Source: Verrucomicrobiota bacterium
GTDB lineage: Bacteria; Verrucomicrobiota; Verrucomicrobiia; Limisphaerales; JADLHS01
Assembly (NCBI GenBank): GCA_025350905.1
Contig: JANXWY010000090.1
Location: forward strand, 1-39,511
Direction: 5' to 3'
DNA: 39,511 bases
Shown here: positions 32,646 to 39,511 of the stretch, one piece after another
Layout: every line of letters starts with the position of its first letter
Position numbering within the stretch: position 1 is the stretch's first letter
The notes under the pieces: generated by a model
The model's input: only the letters and a program-made list of their open reading frames with translations
Databases searched by the model: none
What the model was told of the DNA's origin: nothing
Made by a program: the position numbers and the translations under genes

Positions 32646-33956
32646 TCAAGGCCCGAGGAGGCGGAAGAAAGCGCGTGGGCCGGTTGGAGTGACGGTCGCA
32701 ACTTCCTGGCCGTTGGTTTCCGTGGGCATCAGGCTGGAATCCTGCCAGTCGCCGCCGTTGGCCAGCGTGGTGGCGGATTGGAGAACGAAGCCGGTGGCGT
32801 TCGTGGGCCACGAGAGCTGAACGGTGTCGCCGGAATGCGCGATGGCCAGTCGGGGCGGAACTTTTCCGAGACCGGTGAAGATGTAGGCCGCGCCGGAGTG
32901 GGAGGCGCTGTTGTTGCTCTGGTTGCCGTTCACCCCGGTGGAGTTGCTGGCCTCATCAGGTGCCCCGACCACTACCGCGTCACCCGAAATTGCCACTGAC
33001 AGGCTGAAGTGGTCATCCGTGTCGGTGTTCGAGGCTTTGAGATAGGCTGGCTGGCTCCAGTTCGTTCCGGTTCGCACAAACACGTAGGCCGCGCCGGAAT
33101 TCGTCCCGCTGTTGTTGCTCTGGTCGCCGTTCACTCCGGTGGCGTTGCTGTCTTCGAAATACGCCCCGACCACTACCGTGTCACCCGAAATTGCCACTGA
33201 CGAGCCGAAAAAGTCACCCGCATCGGTGTTGGAGGCTTTGAGATAGGCCTGCTCACTCCAAGTTGTCCCGCTGCGCATGAAGACGTAGGCCGCGCCCGAG
33301 GATGGGGCGCTGTTGTCGCTCTGATTGCCGTTCGCCCCGGTGGCGTTGCTGGACTCGCCCGAAGCCCCAACCACTACCGTGTCGCCCGAAATTGCCACTC
33401 GGCCAAAGTTGTCACCCGCATCGGTGTTGGAGGCTTTGAGATAGGCCTGCTGGCTCCACGTTGTCCCGCTGCGCACGAAGACGTAGGCCGCGCCCGAGGA
33501 TGGGGCGCTGTTGTCGCTCTGATCGCCGTCCACCCCGGTGGCGCCGCTGTCCTCAGAAGATGCCCCGACCACCAACGTGTCGCCCGACACTGCTACCGAG
33601 AAGCCGAACCGATCCCCCGCCTCGGTGTTGGAGGCTTTAAGATAGGCTTGCTGAGTCCAGTTCGTCCCGTTGCGTATGAAGACGTAGACTGCACCAGCGA
33701 ACGGTGCGCTGTTGTCGCTCTGATCGCCGTCCACCCCGGTGGCGTTGCTGGACTCCACATATGTTCCGACCACCACCGTGTCTCCCGACACTGCGACGGA
33801 CCAGCCGAATGCGTCACCGAATGCGTCACCCTGCTCGGTGTTGGAGGCTTTGAGATAGGCTTGCTGGGCAATCTGCTGCGAGGCGGCAGGATGGACGAGC
33901 GCTGCCAAAGCGAGAAGCAGGGGGGCGAGGCGAAAATAACCTGTATGCATTTTCAT
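32646..33956 (-). CDS. Secreted FG-GAP beta-propeller with five near-identical repeats
   Basis: 436 residues. A signal peptide ends near AAS (about 26). Five ~63-residue repeats follow, each with QQAYLKASNTxxGDxFG, SVAxSGDTVVVGA, TGVNGDQSNNS and GAAYVFVRxGTxW. The Dx(D/N)xDG-type turn is a likely calcium site. The third repeat lacks one residue (DNFGRVAISGD), whereas neighbours have one more. The C-terminal ~75 residues (LSWPTNATGFVLQSATTL...FFRLLGP) match a module common at the ends of secreted Verrucomicrobial proteins, possibly for sorting. It is likely a surface or extracellular binding protein. It starts 44 bp after the Asp-box gene. Confidence 0.88.
   Translation of the reverse strand: MKMHTGYFRLAPLLLALAALVHPAASQQIAQQAYLKASNTEQGDAFGDAFGWSVAVSGDTVVVGTYVESSNATGVDGDQSDNSAPFAGAVYVFIRNGTNWTQQAYLKASNTEAGDRFGFSVAVSGDTLVVGASSEDSGATGVDGDQSDNSAPSSGAAYVFVRSGTTWSQQAYLKASNTDAGDNFGRVAISGDTVVVGASGESSNATGANGNQSDNSAPSSGAAYVFMRSGTTWSEQAYLKASNTDAGDFFGSSVAISGDTVVVGAYFEDSNATGVNGDQSNNSGTNSGAAYVFVRTGTNWSQPAYLKASNTDTDDHFSLSVAISGDAVVVGAPDEASNSTGVNGNQSNNSASHSGAAYIFTGLGKVPPRLAIAHSGDTVQLSWPTNATGFVLQSATTLANGGDWQDSSLMPTETNGQEVATVTPTGPRAFFRLLGP
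32880..33860 (-). repeat. ~190-bp intragenic tandem repeats
   Basis: Five consecutive DNA units of about 190 bp encode the FG-GAP blades. Long stretches, such as those around gaggctttgagataggc and cgtaggccgcgcc, recur almost unchanged, pointing to recent duplication or ongoing exchange between units. Confidence 0.85.
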
Positions 33957-34000
33957 GATCGTAGGACGTGGTTTCTAGGTTTATTCGGGGCCCGCCGAAT

Positions 34001-35173
34001 TTACGGCACCAGTTTGCGAACGGTGGCATGGTTGACGCCCGCTGGCGACACCGCTCCGCCGGTGAACACATTGCCGGCAGCATCGCTGGCTGCCGCGGCG
34101 GCAGCTACGGCACCCGCAACGTCGTCGGTGAGCACCCAATTGACGCCGCCGTTAGTGCTGCCCCGAGTGATCCAATGGGAGACGCCTCCGATGCTGTATC
34201 CACCGGTCACGAACACGCGACCAAACGCGTCCACCGTGACGGCGTTCACTGCCGGAGTGGCCGGTGGCAAATAGTTATCCACCGTGGTCCAGTTCAGCCC
34301 CCCATTCGTGCTCTTCCGCGTGACCCAATGGGCTTGGACAGCCTTGTTGACGACGAACTGCGCCCACCCGGCAACGTATAGATTCCCGCTGACATCCGCT
34401 GCAATCTGGCTCGCATGCGACAATTGAGCGGCGGCCGGTTGGAACTGATCCACCGTGGTCCAAGTGCTTCCGCCATCCATGCTGCGGCGCACGCTCCAGA
34501 CGTTGGCGATGCGGCCGACGGCAAACACGGCCGTAGGGGTAGCTGCCATTCCCGTCGCCCAGTTGAACCCGCCGGCCAAGTCATCCACGGTCGCCCAAGT
34601 CGTGCCACCATCGAGACTGCGTCGCGTCAGGAAGTGCTGCCGGCCTTGGGTATCGCCGAAACGTCCCCCGACGAAGACGCGGCCGGCGCTGTCCTCGACC
34701 ACCGCGTTGGGGTAGGCAAAAAAGTTCGGGGCGGTCAGGACGTCCACCGGGCTCCAGGTCGTGCCGGCGTCGGCGGAACGCAGAACCACCCAGTCATTCC
34801 ACTGAATGTTTTTCATGGACCGTAGCATCGCGGTGGCGAAAACCAGGCCCGAGCGTTGGCCCACGGTCACGGCTAGGGAGGTCGCTGTCCCGTTGCCAGG
34901 GAGGTCCAACACCGGCAACCAAGTTTGGCCACCGTCGAGGGTGCGGCGAACAAAAGCGTGCGGAATGCCCGCGAGATCGGTGCCAGATCCGGCGCTAAAA
35001 ACCACCCCGTTGTCAACGGCGGCCAGGCCTTTGACAATGCCGGACTGGCCAGCAGTGTAGTCATCCACGGTTTGCCAGGTGGATTGGGCAAGGATGGGCG
35101 TGAGCGGCGCGAGCAGGAGGGCCGCGCCGAGGGAGAGAAATTGCGGGGTTTTGATTTTCATGAATGCTTTCAA
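34001..35173 (-). CDS. Secreted Asp-box (BNR/sialidase-like) beta-propeller
   Basis: 390 residues. A signal peptide runs to about ILAQ (29). Six Asp-box motifs are spaced evenly: TLDGGQTW, SADAGTTW, SLDGGTTW, SMDGGSTW, STNGGLNW and STNGGVNW, with VDDY/VDNY turns after each. These mark the folded turns of sialidase-like or Ycf48-like propellers and give no catalytic information; no sialidase arginine triad is evident. It is probably extracytoplasmic. It lies between the kinase and the FG-GAP gene on the same strand. Confidence 0.85.
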   Translation of the reverse strand: MKAFMKIKTPQFLSLGAALLLAPLTPILAQSTWQTVDDYTAGQSGIVKGLAAVDNGVVFSAGSGTDLAGIPHAFVRRTLDGGQTWLPVLDLPGNGTATSLAVTVGQRSGLVFATAMLRSMKNIQWNDWVVLRSADAGTTWSPVDVLTAPNFFAYPNAVVEDSAGRVFVGGRFGDTQGRQHFLTRRSLDGGTTWATVDDLAGGFNWATGMAATPTAVFAVGRIANVWSVRRSMDGGSTWTTVDQFQPAAAQLSHASQIAADVSGNLYVAGWAQFVVNKAVQAHWVTRKSTNGGLNWTTVDNYLPPATPAVNAVTVDAFGRVFVTGGYSIGGVSHWITRGSTNGGVNWVLTDDVAGAVAAAAAASDAAGNVFTGGAVSPAGVNHATVRKLVP

Positions 35174-35477
35174 GTTGAGTTCGCTGTGTTTGGTTTGTGG
35201 TGCCGATCATCGGCGCGCACGGGAGAGGAATCGGACGACTTCCGGGGAATCTTTCAAAAATCTGTTGCGATTTTGTGGGAGGAGAAAAGCGCCGAGGGAG
35301 CGGGCGCACTCCAAAACCTGGCGGCGTTTTGATAACCCCCACTCGGAGGGCCGAGTTCCACGAGGCTCTAAATAACAAGAGAATGGAAATAATGGGACTC
35401 GTGTAACTCGTCCCTCCGAGCGAAAGGATTTGGGACTCGCGGAGCTCGTCCCTCTGAGTAATTCGTCCCTCCGGTGG
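35174..35477. other. Intergenic region with a palindromic repeat
   Basis: About 300 bp between the kinase stop and the Asp-box gene start. 35280-35418 is a repeat element with further half-arms to 35473. No gene or clear terminator is seen, although the hairpins could end kinase transcription. Confidence 0.6.
35344..35473 (+). repeat. CGGAGGGCCGAGTT palindromic element, copy 2 with extra arms
   Basis: The main unit is 35344-35418, left arm cggagggccgagttccacga and right arm gtgtaactcgtccctccg. Two further right-arm-like pieces follow (about 35432-35455 and 35461-35473), so arms have been added or partly duplicated. Confidence 0.85.
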
Positions 35478-38400
35478 CTACTCGAACAACTGCGGGGCGC
35501 GGGCGCGGAGCGAGTGGTTCAGTTCCGACAGTTCGCTCGCCTTGAGTGGCAGCAGCACGCCGCTGGCGTTGAGCCGCCGACCGGACAGGAGCTTCGCGTA
35601 ATCGGCGATCACCTCGGTCGCCAGCGGTGTCGGCTTCAGATCCCAGGCGCGGAGCAGATTCGGATCGCTGGCGGTGATCAGCCGGTTTCCGGGTGTGATG
35701 CACACCCACCGGATGTACCCTGAGTGCGGCAGGAAAGGCGTAACCGGTTCTGTGGTTGAGGCATCGAAGACCCGCGCACGGTTGTCGTCGCTGCGCGTGG
35801 CGATGAAACGCCCGTCCGCGCTCCAGCGGGCGGAGCGCGCCGTTCCTTTGCCGCTGGTCATGGGAGAAAGCAGCATTTCACCCGTAGCGGCGTCCCACAG
35901 TTTAACCTCGGCTGCTTCTCCAGCGGTGATCAACCGTCGGGCATCGGGACTCCAGTCGAGGTCGAGCAGGCCTCCACCATGCTTGAACTGGGGCACGACC
36001 AGTTCACCGGTTTTCAGGTCAATGATGCTTCCGCTCTGGTCCTCGCCCACGGAGGCGAGCCGGCGGCCGTCCGGGGAGAAACGCATCCGGTTCGCGCTGC
36101 CGCGAATCTTGGTGAGCAGGAACGGTTTTCCGGTGAGTTTGTCGGTGTCCAAATCGAATAATTGGAGATGCTGGTCGTTGTAGGTTTCTCCGTATCCCAG
36201 CAGGAGCGCCCCGCAATCGGGACGAAACGCAGCGGGCATGTAGTCCGTAGGGAGATACCACAGAGACCCCGACATGGCGGGGATGCTCCGCTCAAGGCTA
36301 CCATCGCTAGTGCGCCACACCCGGACATTCCCGTCGCTACAGAACGTGAACAGGCGCGACTCATCGGCGTTGAAAGCCGTATGCGCCAGGAAGGATGGAT
36401 GAGGAAGCGCCAGCCGACGCCAGTCCCGCCCTTCGTTTGACCAAAGCGAGATGGTGACTTTGGGCGGCGCGCCTCTTAGTTGCTCGTCCAAGGCGCAGAA
36501 GCGTCCGCTGGGACTGACTTCCCACCCTCCAAAGCTGGCATTGGTTTCCTGCACTCGCAGGACCTGAAGTTCCGTCAATCGCTCCGAATCAATCAAATGC
36601 AGCCCTTCGTCGGCTAGGCGAATCGGGAGCCGCCCGGACGATCCACCGCGGGGGCGCTGGAAGTTGGCCGGTCCCTCGGGGATTTTGGCTGAGAGTTCCA
36701 ACCAAGCAGCTTCGGTTTCGTGTTTGAGCGACCAAACCTTCGCCGTGCCATCGTCGCTGGTCGTCAGCAGTCGGGAGCCATCGGGGCTGAAGTGAACCGA
36801 TTCGACCCAGCCGGTATGACGAAACGGGGGGAACAACAATTCCCAACTCTCAAGGTTCCAGATTGAGACAAAGCCGCTGTCCGTGCCCAAGGCCAGCCGA
36901 CGACCATCAAAATTGAAATCCCAGCAGCGGACGCTGGGAAACGCCAACGTCCGGAGGAGTTTGACACCGTCGCCGAGATCCCAGACCCGCACGCCCTCCG
37001 CCTCGCCGCTGCTGAAGAGCACATCGCCTTTGGGGCTGAAGAAAAGCGCGCGGACGTTTCCGATCACGGTAATCAGTTCGCCAACGCGCTTCGCGTTCTG
37101 GACATCCCAGACTTGGATCTGGCTCGCTTCAGTCTCGTTCGATTCGGAGGTGGCAGTTACCAAATGCCGACCGCCCGGGCTCAAGGCTACCCGTCGGATT
37201 GGCAGATCGTGCATGAACGGACTGCCCACCAGTTCTCCTGTGGGCAACCGCCAGATCCGGGCGGTTTGATCGCGGCTGCCGGAAACGAGGAAGCCGCCCT
37301 CGGCGCTGAATGCGAGCATCGTGATTTCATTGGTGTGTCCCTTCAGCTCAACGACGGGCTGTCCGTTGCGCGTGTCGAACACTTGAATGACGTGGTTCGT
37401 CAAGGCGACCGCCAGCCAGCGGTCGTCCGGGCTGAACGCGGAACCGAAGTGGTTCGAATTCAATTGGGGAATTACCGGCTCCCCGGTTTGGACATCCAGA
37501 ATCTCCGCCATTTGCCCCATGGGTGGCACCGCATCGAATGACGCGCGTCCCTGGTTTTCCGAGGAGCAAACCAACAAACGCTGGCCATCCCGGGCGAAGC
37601 GAATCTGGCGGAGGGCTTTGCTCTCATGCGGTCGCTCCCAAAGCATCTGGCCGGAGTGGGCATCCCACATGGTCAGCTTGTGCTGAGAAGTCGCGGTGAC
37701 CAGGCGGTGGCCGTCCGGACTGAACGCACTGGCGAGGACGCTCGATTCGTAGCTCATCACGTGCGATAGCCGTGGAGTCTGATCGAGCGTTTGCTGAATG
37801 CGGACGCGGTGGATTTCCTCTTCGGCCAGGCGATTGGTCACCAGCGGCAGGGCGTCGGCGAACCACAGCAGCGCCGCCGACGGGTCCTTGTCGTCGAGCA
37901 GGCGGACGCCGTTGGCGACATCAAGGCGGACGATCCGCTCGCGATTCTCCTCCGCGAGCTTGGTCTTCTCAGTCGCGAGGTGGGTCTGTTCCTCCGCGAG
38001 CCGGCGGTTCGTATCGGCGAGTTGCGTTTTTTCCACGACGAGTTCGCTCACGAGGTGGGTCTGGCGGGCCTGCCACCACCAGCCAAGCGCAATGACGGCG
38101 GCGAGGGCGGTGACGAGAGCACCGGCGCGTTGGACGAAGCGGAGTTGGCCGGCGAGCTTCCGTTGGTGGCGCACTGAACCGCCGCTTTGGAGCAGCGCGA
38201 GGTCGGCGTTCATTTCCTCGGCGGACTGGTAGCGCTGCTTCACGTTCGCGGCGCAAGCTTTGAGCAGAATGGCGTTGAATTCGAGCAGTTGCGCGCTGTC
38301 CGGCGCGTCAATGATCTGGGTGAACGGTTCGGGAAAATCCTTGCGGTCTTTGCCCATGCCGGCTTCGTAAAGGACCTTGCCCAGGCTGTAGAGGTCGGCT

Positions 38401-39128
38401 TGCGGCGAGTTTGGCCCCTCGGGCGGGATGAAACCTTCGGTGCCAACGTAGGAACGCGCCTCAGTCATCTCGATGACGAGGCCGATGTCGGCGAGCTTGG
38501 GCACGCCGCCCACGAAGATGAGGTTGGACGGTTTGATGTCGCGGTGGATCAGGCCGGCGCGGTGCAGGTGGGCGAGGCCGAGGTTTAGCGTGACGCCAAG
38601 TTCAAGACATTCGCGGAGCGGCAGTCGGCCGCGCTGGAGGAGGACTTTGGCGAGGGTTTTGGGGACGTAGGAGTCGGGATGCAGCACCGCCATCGCTTCG
38701 GAGGGCCGAGTTACACAAGGCCCTGATTCAATTGAAGGAGATTGAGGATTCGTGTAACTCGTCCCTCCGATGGCAATCGTCGCCGCGTCATCCGCCAGTT
38801 CCATGACATAGTAGAAGTACCCCTCGGCGTCGTTGCGACCGATCTGGAGGATGTCGATGAAGCCTTCGTTTCCGCGCGAAAGCGGTTCGAACTTCTGCAT
38901 GCCGTTGAACTCGCGTTCGTAAGGCCGGGCGTCGGTGAAGCGATCGCGGAAGACGACCTTCACCGCGCGCCAGGTGCCGACGGTGGTGCGGGCCAGCCAC
39001 ACGTCGCCGTAGCTCCCGCCGCCGATTCGCCGCAGGAGCTCGTGATCGGGCACGACCGGCATCACCGGCGCCATCCACGAGGGCGGGCCAGTGGTGTCGG
39101 TTACGGGCGGTTTGGATTCAAGCGGCAT
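35478..39128 (-). CDS. Transmembrane Ser/Thr protein kinase with C-terminal WD40 repeats
   Basis: 1216 residues. The kinase domain (about 28-315) has glycine loop IGGGSYGDVW (35-44), Lys57 in WRAVKVV, HRDIKPSN (195-202) and, in place of DFG, DIG (214-216). Juxtamembrane and single transmembrane helix (about 333-352) precede a coiled coil with EKTQLADTNRRLAEEQTHL. WD40 repeats run from about 455 to 1190, with SPDGHRLVTATSQHKLTMWD, SAEGGFLVSGSRDQTARIW and similar blades, enough for two propellers. It probably senses an extracytoplasmic or protein ligand. Residues 120-144 (GGTSYTNPQSPSIESGPC and flanks) are encoded by a 71-bp palindromic element inserted in frame between the hinge YYVMELADDA and the next helix. 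Confidence 0.93.
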   Translation of the reverse strand: MPLESKPPVTDTTGPPSWMAPVMPVVPDHELLRRIGGGSYGDVWLARTTVGTWRAVKVVFRDRFTDARPYEREFNGMQKFEPLSRGNEGFIDILQIGRNDAEGYFYYVMELADDAATIAIGGTSYTNPQSPSIESGPCVTRPSEAMAVLHPDSYVPKTLAKVLLQRGRLPLRECLELGVTLNLGLAHLHRAGLIHRDIKPSNLIFVGGVPKLADIGLVIEMTEARSYVGTEGFIPPEGPNSPQADLYSLGKVLYEAGMGKDRKDFPEPFTQIIDAPDSAQLLEFNAILLKACAANVKQRYQSAEEMNADLALLQSGGSVRHQRKLAGQLRFVQRAGALVTALAAVIALGWWWQARQTHLVSELVVEKTQLADTNRRLAEEQTHLATEKTKLAEENRERIVRLDVANGVRLLDDKDPSAALLWFADALPLVTNRLAEEEIHRVRIQQTLDQTPRLSHVMSYESSVLASAFSPDGHRLVTATSQHKLTMWDAHSGQMLWERPHESKALRQIRFARDGQRLLVCSSENQGRASFDAVPPMGQMAEILDVQTGEPVIPQLNSNHFGSAFSPDDRWLAVALTNHVIQVFDTRNGQPVVELKGHTNEITMLAFSAEGGFLVSGSRDQTARIWRLPTGELVGSPFMHDLPIRRVALSPGGRHLVTATSESNETEASQIQVWDVQNAKRVGELITVIGNVRALFFSPKGDVLFSSGEAEGVRVWDLGDGVKLLRTLAFPSVRCWDFNFDGRRLALGTDSGFVSIWNLESWELLFPPFRHTGWVESVHFSPDGSRLLTTSDDGTAKVWSLKHETEAAWLELSAKIPEGPANFQRPRGGSSGRLPIRLADEGLHLIDSERLTELQVLRVQETNASFGGWEVSPSGRFCALDEQLRGAPPKVTISLWSNEGRDWRRLALPHPSFLAHTAFNADESRLFTFCSDGNVRVWRTSDGSLERSIPAMSGSLWYLPTDYMPAAFRPDCGALLLGYGETYNDQHLQLFDLDTDKLTGKPFLLTKIRGSANRMRFSPDGRRLASVGEDQSGSIIDLKTGELVVPQFKHGGGLLDLDWSPDARRLITAGEAAEVKLWDAATGEMLLSPMTSGKGTARSARWSADGRFIATRSDDNRARVFDASTTEPVTPFLPHSGYIRWVCITPGNRLITASDPNLLRAWDLKPTPLATEVIADYAKLLSGRRLNASGVLLPLKASELSELNHSLRARAPQLFE
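38699..38769. repeat. CGGAGGGCCGAGTT palindromic element, copy 3, inside the kinase gene
   Basis: Left arm cggagggccgagttacacaa (38699-) and right arm cgtgtaactcgtccctccg (ending 38769) are imperfect inverted copies. They match the intergenic copies at 32546 and 35344 closely. In the minus-strand kinase frame the element reads through without a stop. Confidence 0.9.
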
Positions 39129-39511
39129 GGGAAATTATGAACCCGAATCTCGAGGTCTGAGTCGGACGCGCTTTGGTTCGGAGGGACAAGCTCCGCGCGT
39201 CCGAAACTCCTTGGGCAAAGTCAGGGCCTCGTGGAACTCGGCCCTCCGGTTTGAACGCATGTTCATTGTGCCGTTTCGGCTTGTGGCCAAGCGAACCGCC
39301 GGAGCAAGCGATCCTCGACGCGGCGGGTGCCGAGCCGGGCGGCGGGACGATACTTGGCAAACCGCGGCGACCCAGGGGTGTTTCATCTGGGATAAGCAAG
39401 CCGCAGGTGAGGAGGAGGTTAGTGGAAAATGACTGGACATCGGCAAGACGACTTTCTACACCTTGGGCATGCCGAAGCCACTAACCGGTGCTGAATCCGC
39501 GATTCTCCAAA
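39129..39511. other. Region upstream of the kinase, with a repeat; no gene seen
   Basis: The kinase promoter should be here. 39179-39247 is a repeat copy. From 39250 to the window edge I see no coding region with a recognisable product and no tRNA. The last ~80 bp could begin an unseen gene. Confidence 0.5.
39179..39247 (-). repeat. CGGAGGGCCGAGTT palindromic element, copy 4
   Basis: This copy is inverted relative to copies 1-3: cggagggacaagctccgcgc at the left and cctcgtggaactcggccctc at the right. It lies about 50 bp upstream of the kinase start, so two copies flank or enter the same gene. Confidence 0.85.

Noticed and set aside
39420-39511. Start of an unseen gene at the right edge
   Set aside because: The open frame is too short to judge and matches nothing I recognise.

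Overview
The window is GC-rich bacterial chromosomal DNA that best fits the Verrucomicrobiota, probably a Pedosphaera/Limisphaerales-like lineage. The evidence is a combination of families typical of that group: H-X9-DG pseudopilins, a DUF1549/DUF1553 c-type cytochrome protein paired with a Tat-exported DUF1501 protein, a Ser/Thr kinase fused to WD40 repeats, and many small lipoproteins. Short palindromic repeats occur throughout. This assignment is inferred from gene content; there is no rRNA or other marker to confirm it. No tRNA, rRNA, CRISPR array or transposase gene was seen.

Layout, left to right. 1-276: 3' end of a reading frame made of 21-bp (heptapeptide) repeats. 277-772: palindromic repeat elements. 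773-4934 (+): GH10 xylanase, M28 peptidase running in frame into a pseudopilin, then a second pseudopilin. 5129-8025 (-): YVTN/phosphoesterase lipoprotein and a DUF971 protein. 8289-8783 (+): NifU/IscU-like scaffold. 8764-13545 (-): hflX, a DUF433 antitoxin-like gene, a small membrane protein, miaA, an AT-rich SUKH gene and lgt. 13758-14552 (-): TPR protein. 14580-17581 (+): small lipoprotein, HpnH-like radical SAM enzyme, MFS transporter. 17833-21018 (+): DUF4019 lipoprotein and a POTRA protein. 21049-26157 (-): DUF1501 and DUF1549/1553 proteins with a four-helix-bundle (23S rRNA intervening-sequence-type) gene wedged between them. 26690-27312 (-): a toxin-antitoxin pair whose PIN toxin carries an amber codon. 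27422-32271 (-): SGNH protein, MBOAT acyltransferase, sulfatase-modifying-factor-type lipoprotein and TolB-like propeller. 32646-39128 (-): FG-GAP protein, Asp-box protein and a large kinase-WD40 protein.

The most unusual signal is the repeats rather than any one gene. At least five kinds of palindromic element occur. Two of them lie inside protein-coding genes in frame: a 52-bp three-way-junction palindrome in miaA and a 71-bp element in the kinase domain of the WD40 kinase. This is the behaviour known from Rickettsia palindromic elements. Another element (26210-26383) has 24-bp terminal inverted repeats and a 9-bp flanking direct repeat, so it looks like a MITE. A ~185-bp composite element is present twice in opposite orientation. 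No mobilising enzyme is encoded in the window, so any transposition would act in trans.
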